Source: an uncultured Eubacteriales bacterium (GTDB taxonomy: Bacteria; Bacillota; Clostridia; Christensenellales; Aristaeellaceae). From it: a stretch of 64,000 bases of DNA. Positions 24,112 to 33,043 of the stretch are shown here, in pieces (the stretch's first letter is position 1; each line of letters begins with the position of its first letter). The translations under genes were made by a program, and so were the position numbers. Location: positions 134,022 through 198,021 of the forward strand of contig CACZHW010000003.1 in NCBI GenBank assembly GCA_902781095.1, in the 5' to 3' direction. The notes beneath the pieces are model-generated. The model worked only from the letters and a program-made list of their open reading frames with translations, searched no databases and had not been told where the DNA came from.

Positions 24112-25389
24112 ATGAAAAACAGGATGATCGTGATTTCCGCGGATGCGATGATGCGGGAGGACCTGGAACTCTTCCTGACGATGCCCAACGCGAAGCGGGT
24201 CTTTGCACACGCCGCCAGACCCCGGAGGCTGCGCTCCGTCCTGCCGACGCTGACCTATCCCTGCCATGCGACCCTGTTGACGGGCTGCCGGCCGGAGAGA
24301 CACGGCGTTTGGATGAACACGGTCTTCTCACCGGGGAACCCGGGGCCGGAATGGAACTGGGAACGCGGACAAAACGCGGTGAAGGACGACCTGCTTTTCG
24401 CGGCCAGGCGGAGCGGACGAATGACCGCCTCGGTGTTCTGGCCGACGACGGGGAAGCATCCCGCCGTCGACTGGCTGATCCCGGAGTACTGGCCGCAGGG
24501 GGCGGAGGATTCGCTGGAGGCGGCCATGCGGCGGATGGGCTCCCCGCCGGAGGTCCTGGAAATCCTCCGCAGGAGAAGCGACGGGATCCGGATCGACCGG
24601 CATCCTGCTGCGGACTTCTTCGCGGTGGCTTGCGCCTGTGAGATCCTGAAAGCCTTCCGGCCCGGGCTGCTGCTGCTGCACCCGGCCAACATCGACGAGG
24701 CGCGCCACCGCTACGGGGCAAAAAGCTCCGAAGCCCGCCGAGCCGTCGAAGAAACCGATGAAATGCTGGGGATGCTCTTTTCCGCCGCGCAGGAAACGGG
24801 GGATGCGGAGCAGACCGATTTCGTCCTGGTCAGCGACCACGGACAGCGGGATATCCGCCGTGTTTTCTGCCCAAACGTACTGCTGAGACAGGAAGGGCTC
24901 ATCCGGGGCGGCCCGGACGGCAGGCAGGCAGATTGGGACGCGTACTGCCATACGGAGGGGATGTTCGCCACCGTTCACCTGAAGGATCCCGGAGACGCGG
25001 CTCTCCGCCGGCGGGTGGAGGCGCTCCTGCGCGGGCTGCCTGAAGAGCGGACGGGGATCGCGCGCGTCGCAGACGCGGCGGAACTTGTAACGGCCCCGGC
25101 GCAAGCCGGTTTTGCCTTTGCGCTGCTGTCCGACGGGGAAACGGCCTTCGGCAGCGGGACGACGGGAGCTCTCCTGCGGGAAGACATCCCGGGAGGGCAG
25201 CGGGCGACCCACGGGTATCCGCCGGACATCGGGCCGGATCCGGTCTTCCTGGGGGCAGGACCCGGCTTTGCCCGGGATGCCGTGACAGAGGAGATGAACC
25301 TTGAGGACGTGGCGCCGACGCTGGCGGCCGTCCTCGGAACCAAACTGCCGGAGGCGCAGGGAATCGTCAGACGGGAACTGCTGGCCTAA
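24112..25389 (+). CDS. Cytosolic alkaline-phosphatase-superfamily phosphodiesterase/nucleotide pyrophosphatase
   Basis: 425 residues with no signal peptide. It carries the metal and catalytic set of the type I phosphodiesterase/nucleotide pyrophosphatase family: Asp11 in VISADAMM, nucleophile Thr48 in PTLTYPCHATLLTG, the Asp/His pair in NIDEARHRYG, SDHG near residue 240 and the final His in ATHGYPPD. Known members hydrolyse nucleotide pyrophosphates (including FAD to FMN plus AMP) or glycerophosphodiesters. Its place behind an FMN-riboswitch importer suggests that it splits the imported compound inside the cell. ATG 24112 is chosen because it opens directly into the first beta strand; an in-frame GTG/ATG upstream would overlap the terminator. 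FAD as substrate is a hypothesis. Confidence 0.85.
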   Translation: MKNRMIVISADAMMREDLELFLTMPNAKRVFAHAARPRRLRSVLPTLTYPCHATLLTGCRPERHGVWMNTVFSPGNPGPEWNWERGQNAVKDDLLFAARRSGRMTASVFWPTTGKHPAVDWLIPEYWPQGAEDSLEAAMRRMGSPPEVLEILRRRSDGIRIDRHPAADFFAVACACEILKAFRPGLLLLHPANIDEARHRYGAKSSEARRAVEETDEMLGMLFSAAQETGDAEQTDFVLVSDHGQRDIRRVFCPNVLLRQEGLIRGGPDGRQADWDAYCHTEGMFATVHLKDPGDAALRRRVEALLRGLPEERTGIARVADAAELVTAPAQAGFAFALLSDGETAFGSGTTGALLREDIPGGQRATHGYPPDIGPDPVFLGAGPGFARDAVTEEMNLEDVAPTLAAVLGTKLPEAQGIVRRELLA

Positions 25390-25396
25390 ACGAAGA

Positions 25397-25424
25397 AAGG
25401 GCGCTGCCGTACGGCAGCGCCCTT
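25397..25424. terminator. Convergent palindromic terminator
   Basis: A perfect 14+14-bp palindrome (centre between 25410 and 25411, arms AAGGGCGCTGCCGT and its complement) separates the convergent phosphodiesterase and flavoprotein genes. T-richness is modest on both sides. Confidence 0.7.
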
Positions 25425-25438
25425 GATGACGGGGAGGA

Positions 25439-27955
25439 TTACGGATTGTCCGCAGAGACGGCCTGGGCCGCAGTGCGCCCGGAAACGAAGATTTCCACGA
25501 TTGCGTTGCCGCCGAGGCGGTTGCCGCCGTGAATGCCGCCGGTGACCTCACCCGCCGCGTACAGGCCGGGGATGGCGTTGCCTTCGGTATTCAGCACGTG
25601 GCGCTCGGTATCCACCTTGACGCCGCCCATCGTGTGGTGCGTGCTCGGCGCCATGAGGCGGATGGTGAGCAGTGTGTTGTCGAGATCGTAGGTCTCGGGC
25701 AGGTACTTGCCGCTCTCGTCCTTCTCGACGTTGCCGATCGTGCGGCTGGCGATGGCCTTGCCGACGTCCGGATACTCGCCCTGGCCCATCACAGCGGCAT
25801 CGTAATCGCGGATCGTCTTAATGACGACTTCCGGATCGGCGGTGACGCCCAGTTCCTGGAACAGCTCGGGGAGCTGCGCGATGGTGCGGCGATAGTAACG
25901 GCCAGCGTAGTCGCCCTCAGCAAGCTGCATGGGCGCGGGCATCATCTGCTCCTTGTTGTAGAACTCGAGGAAGACGCCCTTCGTGCCGTTCACTTCGATA
26001 CCGTTGCGGAATTCCGCCAGAGAGAGCACGTCGCGCTCGGAGCCCTCATCGACGAAGCGGTGGCCGGTCGTGGGATTGATCCAGCAGGCATAGTTGCCGC
26101 CGCCGAAGGCCAGGTTGCCGTTGTCGACCCAGGAAATCGGCATCATCTGGGTGAAGCCCATGCCGGTGGTCGCGGCGCCGACGGCTTCCGCCATCTTGAT
26201 GCCGTCGCCCTGCAGGGAGTTGCGGTTCGTGGTCTTGATCTGCGGGGTGACGTACTCTTCGGACCAGTAGATGTTGTTGCTGAGCACCATATCGATGTTG
26301 GCAGCAAAACCGCCGGTCGCGAGGATGACGCCCTTCGCCGCGTGTGCGGTGACCGGCGTACCGTCAAAGCGCGTGGCCTTGACGCCGGTGACGCGGCCGT
26401 CTTCCACGATCAGCTCGTTCGCGGTGGTGCGGCGCATGATCTGGTTGGCCTCGTTCGCGTTCAGGAAAGCGGTCATCGGGGCGACAAAATAGGCACCCCA
26501 GCGTCCGCCGTAGGTTTCCTTCTCGCCGTCGTCGTTCGTATCCACCTCGGCGCCGATGAACTCGTTCTCACGATACCAGAGCGCGCCGATCAGCGTGGGC
26601 TGCGTGTCTTCGACGAAGGAGGAGCCCATGCTCTCCAGCCACTCCTTGAGGCCCTGACCGCCCTCGATGAACTGCTTCACGAGGTCGACGTCGCCGTACA
26701 TCCACTCGCTGCCGTCAGCGCTGGGACGCAGGCCGCCGTAATAGGTCTGGAAGATGTGCAGGTTGAGGGTGGAGAAGAGGGTCAGCTGGTTCTCGGGGAC
26801 GCCGGCGTCCAGCTGCGGCTGCGCCCAGTCGAGATAGGCCTTGATCTCGGCCTTGAGGGCCTGCAGGGTGGGCAGGTACTCGGCGTGCACGCCGTGTTTG
26901 GAGAGCTCGGCGGCGTCGCCGGCGACGAACTCGTGATCCTTGTAGTAGTCGGCGTCAAAGGGCTCCTCGCTCCAGTTGGCGATCATCTTGAGCTCGTTGA
27001 TGCAGCCCTGAACGGACTTGACCTTATTGTAGGTTTCGCCGTTGAAGGCGTAAACGCCGGTGGTGGCGTCCGGGTCCGCCGGATCCCATACGAGGTAGGG
27101 CATGACGCTCTGGTACTGGCCGCCGGAGACGAGCGTGTTGCCGCCGATCTCGGCGTTCTTTTCGATGACCAGCACGGTGTTGCCGTCCTGGGCGGCCTGG
27201 GCGGCAGCCGCGATGCCGGCACCGCCGGCGCCCACGATGACGACATCCCAGGTGCCTTCGATGGCCTCGTCCGGCGCGACTTCAACGGTGCCGGCCTGGA
27301 AGGCAGCGAGGTTGGTGCAGCCGGCCTGCTGGGCCGCGTCGTTGACCGCGTTCTTCAGCGCACGGCTGGAGAAGGTGGCGCCGCTGACCATGTCGACGCC
27401 CGTGCCGTTGGCTTCGATGATCTGGGGGATCATGATGTCAAATGCGGGCGTGCCGACCTGCGCGGTCTCGGTGGAGCTGACCACCTCGATGGCGGTCACG
27501 GCATCCTCGGAGAAGGTGACGGAGAAAGTGCTGGGGCCGTTGTACCCGTCCGCGGTGGCTTCGTACGTGCCGGCCGTGAAAGCGACGGGGGCATCCCCGG
27601 CAGGGGCGGCCTCGCCCGCGGCCTGCGCCAGCGCGGCGGCCAGGGCGTCCTTCACGGCGTTGGTCGTAAAGGTGGCACCCGTGTACGCGTCGAGGTCGTC
27701 AGCAGAGCTGAGGCCGACGATGCCTTCGGCGTTCCACTGCTCGATGGCCGTGGCGCCGAAGCCGGGGGTTTCCCCGTCTCCGGTGATGGAGACGGCGGTG
27801 ACGGCGCCTTCATCCACGGTGATCTTGACGTTCACCGGGCCGCCGAAGCCCTGGGCGCTTGCTTCATACTCGCCCGGCGTGAACGTGGCGGCGCCGGCGG
27901 CAACCGCGACGGTCAGCAGGGAAAGGGCAAGCACGATGGAGACAATCTTTTTCAT
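25439..27955 (-). CDS. Exported flavoprotein: two FMN_bind domains plus fumarate-reductase-type FAD domain
   Basis: 838 residues. A Sec signal peptide (MKKIVSIVLALSLLTVAVAA) is followed by two FMN_bind domains whose flavinylation motifs read DAYTGATFTT (acceptor Thr95) and DMVSGATFSS (acceptor Thr194). FMN is normally attached there by ApbE outside the membrane. Residues about 235-838 are a FAD_binding_2 flavoprotein: dinucleotide motif VIVGAGGAGIAAAA, APSTHHTMGGVKVDTE and GLYAAGEVTGGIHG. The family includes urocanate and fumarate reductases using extracellular electron flow. The terminal acceptor cannot be read from sequence. ATG 27955 has AAAGGAGG upstream and starts the signal peptide. Two FMN domains is more than in UrdA. 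ApbE is not in the window. Confidence 0.92.
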   Translation of the reverse strand: MKKIVSIVLALSLLTVAVAAGAATFTPGEYEASAQGFGGPVNVKITVDEGAVTAVSITGDGETPGFGATAIEQWNAEGIVGLSSADDLDAYTGATFTTNAVKDALAAALAQAAGEAAPAGDAPVAFTAGTYEATADGYNGPSTFSVTFSEDAVTAIEVVSSTETAQVGTPAFDIMIPQIIEANGTGVDMVSGATFSSRALKNAVNDAAQQAGCTNLAAFQAGTVEVAPDEAIEGTWDVVIVGAGGAGIAAAAQAAQDGNTVLVIEKNAEIGGNTLVSGGQYQSVMPYLVWDPADPDATTGVYAFNGETYNKVKSVQGCINELKMIANWSEEPFDADYYKDHEFVAGDAAELSKHGVHAEYLPTLQALKAEIKAYLDWAQPQLDAGVPENQLTLFSTLNLHIFQTYYGGLRPSADGSEWMYGDVDLVKQFIEGGQGLKEWLESMGSSFVEDTQPTLIGALWYRENEFIGAEVDTNDDGEKETYGGRWGAYFVAPMTAFLNANEANQIMRRTTANELIVEDGRVTGVKATRFDGTPVTAHAAKGVILATGGFAANIDMVLSNNIYWSEEYVTPQIKTTNRNSLQGDGIKMAEAVGAATTGMGFTQMMPISWVDNGNLAFGGGNYACWINPTTGHRFVDEGSERDVLSLAEFRNGIEVNGTKGVFLEFYNKEQMMPAPMQLAEGDYAGRYYRRTIAQLPELFQELGVTADPEVVIKTIRDYDAAVMGQGEYPDVGKAIASRTIGNVEKDESGKYLPETYDLDNTLLTIRLMAPSTHHTMGGVKVDTERHVLNTEGNAIPGLYAAGEVTGGIHGGNRLGGNAIVEIFVSGRTAAQAVSADNP

Positions 27956-27992
27956 GCTTTTTCCTCCTTTTGGTCGATATGACTCCAATTCA

Positions 27993-28021
27993 ATAATAAG
28001 AGGCTGAGAAAGATTTGTCAA
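27993..28021 (-). promoter_or_regulatory. Promoter of the exported flavoprotein
   Basis: Minus-strand TTGACA (28021-28016), 17-bp spacer, TATTAT (27998-27993), giving a leader of about 30 nt. No riboswitch is present in this leader. Confidence 0.85.
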
Positions 28022-28176
28022 TTAAAACAAGTTGCTGTATGAAAAAAAGAAAGCAGGAACCGGATCGGCTGTTGTGCACTTGCACCGAAAAATAAAGGAA
28101 TTTGCCGTAAAGTGTAGAAAAGAAATAGGAGGTTTGGTTTTTCTCAGGCAGAAAGCGGGAGAGGAAGGAGCTTTCC

Positions 28177-29916
28177 ATGGACGAGCGTAAAACCAGGGCG
28201 GAACGCATAGCGCAGAAAGTGCGCAAGAAACAGCACATGGTCCGCGTTGCGATGGGGGAAGAAAAGGCGGATCTCGTGCTCAAAAACGCAGACTACGTCA
28301 ACGTCTTTTCCAATGAAATCTGTCACGGCGACATCGCCGTCGCGGAAGGCCTGATCGTCGGCATGGGCGATTACAGCGGCCGGACGGAGGTGGATGTCGC
28401 CGGCAAGGTCGTGGTGCCCGGTTTTGTCGACGCGCACATCCATCTGGAGAGTTCCCTCGTTTCCCCCGTGTCCTTTGCGAGGGCCGTCCTTCCGCACGGA
28501 ACGACGACGGTGATCACGGACCCGCACGAAATCGCGAACGTGTGCGGTTGCGCGGGCATCGACTATATGATCGCGGAGTCGGAGAATCTTCCGCTGGACG
28601 TGCACTTTATGCTGCCCAGCTGTGTCCCGTCCATGCCGTTTGAGGAGAGCGGCGCGGTGCTGACGTGGAGGGACATCAACGCGTATTTTGATCACCCGCG
28701 CATCCTGGGTCTGGCGGAGATGATGAATTATCCGGGCGTCATCCGCGGGGACCGGACGACGATTGAAAAAATCGTCGTCAGCCAGGCGCACCACAAAAAA
28801 ATCGACGGACACGCGCCGGGCCTGTCCGGGCACGCGCTGGACGCCTATATGTCCGCGGGCGTCTACTCGGATCACGAGTGCTTCACCGCGGAAGAGGGAA
28901 TGGAGAAACTGCGCAAAGGGCAGTTCATCATGATTAGGGAGGGGACGGCAGCACAGAATCTGGAGGCGCTGATGCCGCTGCTCAACTGGAAGACGGCCAG
29001 CCGCTGCATGTTCTGCACGGACGACAAACACCCGTGGGACCTGCTGCACAAGGGGCATATCGACTACATCTGCCGCAAGGCCGTCGCGTTGGGCGCGGAC
29101 CCGATCCTTGTCGTCAAATGCGCCAGCCACACGGCGGCGCGGTACTTCCTGCTGAACAACAAGGGCGGAATATCGCCGGGGTATCTGGCGGATTTCGCCG
29201 TCCTGAAGGATCTGCACGATTTCGAGGTGGAGCGGGTTTTCAAGCGGGGCAAGCTGGTGTACGACGGGAACGACGTGGCGATCGAAGAGCCGTTCGTGGA
29301 TCCGGACATCCGCGCGGCGGTGGAACACAGCTTCCACATGCCGGACGTGACCGCCGGAGCCCTGCAGAAAGAGGGGAGCCTGCCGCTCATCGGGCTGATC
29401 GAGGGGTCGATCGTGACGGAGAACCTCGGCCGCGCGGCGGGGGTCGATCCCGAAAACGACATCTGCAAGCTGGCGACTGCCGAGCGGCACCACAACACCG
29501 GGCATCTCGCCGTGTGCTATGTGAAGGGCTACGGTCTCAGGCGCGGAGCGGTCGCGACGAGCATCGCGCACGACTCGCACAACCTCATCGGCTGCGGCGT
29601 GGACGACGACGACCTCGCCCTGGCGATGAACCGAGCCAGGGATATCGGCGGCGGTCTCGTGGTGGCGGAAGGCGGGAGAGTCCTGTACGAACTGCCGCTG
29701 CCGATCGCGGGGCTTTTCTCGGAATCCCCGCTGGAGGAGATCAACGCCAAACTGGAGCGGTGCAAGGAAGACGCCCATCTGCTCGGCGTGCATCCGGGCA
29801 TCGATCCGTTCATGTCGCTCAGCTTCGTGGCCCTTCCGGTGATTCCCAGCCTGCGGCTTACCACCAAGGGCGTGTTTAACCTGGATACCCTGTCATTCGC
29901 AGATCAAACCATGTGA
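28177..29916 (+). CDS. ade: Adenine deaminase
   Basis: 579 residues of the bacterial adenine deaminase (amidohydrolase) family, which converts adenine to hypoxanthine and ammonia in the cytoplasm with Fe or Mn. The HxH metal motif is in FVDAHIHLESSLVSP, followed by HGTTTVITDPHEIANVCG, the DDKH segment (CTDDKHPWDLL) and the C-terminal Ade-type domain containing GCGVDDDDLALA. Length and order match characterised Ade proteins. A GGAGG-like site lies before the ATG, and a secreted unknown follows after 13 bp. Nearby flavin import and phosphodiesterase genes could release AMP, but a direct metabolic link is speculative. Confidence 0.95.
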   Translation: MDERKTRAERIAQKVRKKQHMVRVAMGEEKADLVLKNADYVNVFSNEICHGDIAVAEGLIVGMGDYSGRTEVDVAGKVVVPGFVDAHIHLESSLVSPVSFARAVLPHGTTTVITDPHEIANVCGCAGIDYMIAESENLPLDVHFMLPSCVPSMPFEESGAVLTWRDINAYFDHPRILGLAEMMNYPGVIRGDRTTIEKIVVSQAHHKKIDGHAPGLSGHALDAYMSAGVYSDHECFTAEEGMEKLRKGQFIMIREGTAAQNLEALMPLLNWKTASRCMFCTDDKHPWDLLHKGHIDYICRKAVALGADPILVVKCASHTAARYFLLNNKGGISPGYLADFAVLKDLHDFEVERVFKRGKLVYDGNDVAIEEPFVDPDIRAAVEHSFHMPDVTAGALQKEGSLPLIGLIEGSIVTENLGRAAGVDPENDICKLATAERHHNTGHLAVCYVKGYGLRRGAVATSIAHDSHNLIGCGVDDDDLALAMNRARDIGGGLVVAEGGRVLYELPLPIAGLFSESPLEEINAKLERCKEDAHLLGVHPGIDPFMSLSFVALPVIPSLRLTTKGVFNLDTLSFADQTM

Positions 29917-29929
29917 GGAGAACAAGACC

Positions 29930-31561
29930 ATGAGAAAGATCATCTGTCTTTGCCTGGCCGCGGCGCTGGCCCTTTGTTGCGCGGCAGCGGCGGCGGAAAC
30001 GACCCTCTACCTTTCGGACATCGACACGCAGGTCACGCTCCCGGACGGCTACGCCGCGCTGTGGACGACGATGGGGGAAAACGAGGAGTCCCTCCGGACG
30101 CTGGGGATGACGCGCCGCCAGGCGGTCTCTTATCTGAACCAGCAGGGCCTGCTGATGGAGGCCTATGCGGACGAGGGGCCGGACCTCAGCCTCGCCGTCA
30201 TGGACAACGACGGGACGGATTTGTCTTCGATCACGCAGCGGCAGCTGCAGACGCTGGTATCCGGCATCAGGGACTCCTACAGCCAGGGCGGGAGCACGCT
30301 GGAGGACCCCGGACTCTACCGGACGGAACACGCCGTGCTGCTGCGCTACAATGTGCAAAACACCCGTGAGAACTGGTACATGACCGAGTACCTCTTCACA
30401 GCCGGCGACAGGGTCATCAGCCTGCAGGCGCTCAGCAGCGGGCGCAGGATGACGAGCGCGGAACAGCAGATGAGCGACAGGGTCGCGCTGAGCCTCTGGC
30501 CCGAATCCGGGGCGCCGGTACGCGCTGCGGGACGCAGCTCTGCAGGGACCGCTGTCAGCCTGTCCTCCACGGCTTTTAAAGAGGCGGGGATGACGATCGG
30601 GCTTCCGGAGGACTATACGGCTTTAACGAGGGAGGAAATCCTTTCGGACACGTCCGTCAACAGCGGCATCATCGGGATGGTCGAGGCTTCGGAAAAAATC
30701 GCCGGGGTTGCGGTCGCCCCTGACAACAATACGGAGATCTGGATACTGGAAGGAAAGGCGCAGGTTTATACGCTCGGTGAAGAAACCCAGGAGACAAAGC
30801 AGGCCGTCCTTTCCGCGATGGGCCGGTCCCTCGCCTCCTGTGTGCTTGATCCGGACGGGACGGCAAGGACGCAGGAAACGCTGAGCAGCAACGCCTTTGA
30901 TGCGGAGGATACGGCCTGGAGGCTTTCCTACGAGCATTGGGACACCGGAAGCTACGACGAGTACGCGCTGCTCTACGCGGGAATCCGGAACGGCCGGGAA
31001 CTCGGCATCCTCTTCGTCCGCTATGACGGGGAGATTACCCGCACGGACCTGGAGACCATGAACAAAGTCGTCACGTCCGTCCGCTTCGATCCCGAGAGCA
31101 CCGGCGGCCGTGGGCGCAAGAGCAGCTATACCGAGCCGGCGTCCGGGGCGCGCTTCTCCCTGCCGCAGATTTGGGAGAAGGGTACCGTCAGGGATTCACT
31201 CCGCTTCAGCGTCCCTTCAAAGGGCGGCATCACGGTTGTGGTGACCTCCGCGGACATCGTCCCCGGCGATTCGGCCGTGGCGCGCAGCGGATACGACACG
31301 ACTTACTATTCACGCCGTGATATTGCGGAAATGTACGATACGACCTTTGACCGGGTCGAAACGAGGGTGAAGGACGGGCGGGTTTTCTACCGGGTCAGTA
31401 CACGGGCGGAGGTCTCTGCCTACGGGCAGACCGTGCGCGTGCCGGAGACGGACTATGTGACGGTGAAGGACGGCTATATGGTGCTCATGGCCTATATCGG
31501 CCCGGAAGAAGCGCAGGAATACAGGGAATTTGAAACGATGGCAGAAGGAGCGGCTTTCTGA
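29930..31561 (+). CDS. Secreted protein of unknown function
   Basis: 543 residues with a signal peptide (MRKIICLCLAAALALCCAAA) that lacks a proper lipobox, because the residue before each Cys is unsuitable. The mature protein seems built of three related alpha/beta modules, each opening with a strand and a proline-glycine turn: VTLPDGYAAL near 37, MTIGLPEDYTAL near 222 and ARFSLPQIWEKG near 405. Repeated segments such as TRENWYMTEYLFTAG and DTGSYDEYALLYAG occupy similar places in the modules. I recognise no enzyme motif. It lies 13 bp behind adenine deaminase and 29 bp before cca, so it is probably co-transcribed. Confidence 0.65.
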   Translation: MRKIICLCLAAALALCCAAAAAETTLYLSDIDTQVTLPDGYAALWTTMGENEESLRTLGMTRRQAVSYLNQQGLLMEAYADEGPDLSLAVMDNDGTDLSSITQRQLQTLVSGIRDSYSQGGSTLEDPGLYRTEHAVLLRYNVQNTRENWYMTEYLFTAGDRVISLQALSSGRRMTSAEQQMSDRVALSLWPESGAPVRAAGRSSAGTAVSLSSTAFKEAGMTIGLPEDYTALTREEILSDTSVNSGIIGMVEASEKIAGVAVAPDNNTEIWILEGKAQVYTLGEETQETKQAVLSAMGRSLASCVLDPDGTARTQETLSSNAFDAEDTAWRLSYEHWDTGSYDEYALLYAGIRNGRELGILFVRYDGEITRTDLETMNKVVTSVRFDPESTGGRGRKSSYTEPASGARFSLPQIWEKGTVRDSLRFSVPSKGGITVVVTSADIVPGDSAVARSGYDTTYYSRRDIAEMYDTTFDRVETRVKDGRVFYRVSTRAEVSAYGQTVRVPETDYVTVKDGYMVLMAYIGPEEAQEYREFETMAEGAAF

Positions 31562-31590
31562 GGCGGTCAGCCCGGAACGCAGAGGAAAGA

Positions 31591-32982
31591 ATGAATCCGG
31601 AACAGGATTTGGCGATGGCGAAGACCATCGCGGAGAAAGTGGCCGGGGCCGGCGGCAGGGCGTATTTTGTCGGCGGTTTCGTGCGCGACAGGCTGATGGG
31701 GCACCCTTGCAAGGACGTGGACATCGAGGTGCACGGGATATCGCCGGATGAATTGCGGCGCATCCTTGAGAACTGCGGGGAACTGACGCAGATGGGGGCC
31801 AGCTTCGGCATCTACGGGCTCAGGCATTACGGCATCGATATCGCCATGCCCCGTCAGGAGCATGCGACGGGAAAGGGACATAAGGATTTTTCGGTTTCGG
31901 TCGACCCGTGGATCGGGCCCCGGAAGGCGGCAATGAGGAGAGATTTCACGGTCAACGCGATGATGATGGACGTGCTGACCGGAGAGGTCCTGGATCCTTT
32001 CGGGGGGCGGGCGGACCTGCAGCGCCGTGTGCTGCGCCACGTTTCCTGCGAGCGGTTCGGCGAGGACCCGCTTCGCGTTTTGCGCGCCGCGCAGTTTGCC
32101 GCGCGGCTGGAATTCACGGTTGCGCCCGAGACGATTGCGCTGTGCCGCGGGATGGATTTGTCCCGGCTGGCAAAGGAGCGGGTCTGGCAGGAGACGATGA
32201 AAGCGCTGCTGCAGGCTCGCAAACCGTCCGTCTATTTTGAGACGCTCCGGGAGATGGAGCAGCTCTCTTTCTGGTTCAAGGAAGCGGAGCGCCTGATCGG
32301 GACGGAGCAGGATCCGCTTTTTCACCCGGAGGGGGACGTATGGACGCACACGATGCGCGTGCTCGACGAGGCGGCACGCCTGCGTGAGAAGGCCCGGGAA
32401 CCCGCGGCGCTGATGCTCGCGGCGCTGTGTCACGACTTCGGGAAACCGGAGATTTCCAGAGTGATCGAGGGCAGGATTCGGGCTTTCGGCCATGAGAGGG
32501 CCGGACTTCCGGCAGCAGAAGCGTTCACAAGGCGGCTGACAGACGAGAAGACCGTCCGCCGCTACGTCCTCAATATGACGGAACTGCACATGCGGCCCGG
32601 CGCGCTGTGCAGCCAGCACGCGGGCGAAAAGGCGTATATGCGCCTGTTTGACGCATCCGTATGCCCGGAGGATCTCCTGCTGCTGGCACAGGCAGACAGG
32701 CGGGGAACCGGATTCGGGTACGACGGGGAACAGGATGAGGCGCTTCTTTCGCAGAAGCTGGAGGCGTACCGGATGCGCATGCGGGAAGAATACGTCTCGC
32801 CGGCGGATTTGAAGAAGGCGGGCATCGCGCCCGGCCCGGTTTACACGAAGGCGCTGCGCTATGCGCACACGCTGCATCTCTCCGGGGTCCCGTACAAAGA
32901 GGCGCTGGCGCAGACGCTCGCCTTTGCCAGACGGGAAACCCGGCAGGAACAGTTTGCCGGAACAGGGGAAAGAAGCCCTTGA
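31591..32982 (+). CDS. cca: CCA-adding enzyme / tRNA nucleotidyltransferase with HD domain
   Basis: 463 residues of the class II poly(A) polymerase/CCA-tRNA nucleotidyltransferase family. The head domain has YFVGGFVRDRLMG, the catalytic DVDIEVHG carboxylates and RRDFTVNAMMMD. The RNA-binding helical part has ERVWQETMKALL. A C-terminal HD domain follows (TLCHDFGK-type sequence ALCHDFGKPEISR). It repairs or adds the 3' CCA of tRNAs; the HD part of related enzymes has phosphohydrolase activity. The two tRNAs seen in this window already encode CCA, so repair may be the main use. Its stop overlaps the -35 box of the next promoter. Confidence 0.88.
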   Translation: MNPEQDLAMAKTIAEKVAGAGGRAYFVGGFVRDRLMGHPCKDVDIEVHGISPDELRRILENCGELTQMGASFGIYGLRHYGIDIAMPRQEHATGKGHKDFSVSVDPWIGPRKAAMRRDFTVNAMMMDVLTGEVLDPFGGRADLQRRVLRHVSCERFGEDPLRVLRAAQFAARLEFTVAPETIALCRGMDLSRLAKERVWQETMKALLQARKPSVYFETLREMEQLSFWFKEAERLIGTEQDPLFHPEGDVWTHTMRVLDEAARLREKAREPAALMLAALCHDFGKPEISRVIEGRIRAFGHERAGLPAAEAFTRRLTDEKTVRRYVLNMTELHMRPGALCSQHAGEKAYMRLFDASVCPEDLLLLAQADRRGTGFGYDGEQDEALLSQKLEAYRMRMREEYVSPADLKKAGIAPGPVYTKALRYAHTLHLSGVPYKEALAQTLAFARRETRQEQFAGTGERSP

Positions 32983-33007
32983 CGGTGCAAAACCGCCGTT
33001 CTATAAT
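32979..33007 (+). promoter_or_regulatory. Promoter of the 24-residue repeat protein
   Basis: TTGACG (32979-32984, overlapping the cca stop), 17-bp spacer, perfect TATAAT (33002-33007). The gene has its own terminator, so this is a strong monocistronic unit. Confidence 0.88.
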
Positions 33008-33043
33008 GATAAAAAATCTGTCTGACCAGAAAGGAGCTATCGT

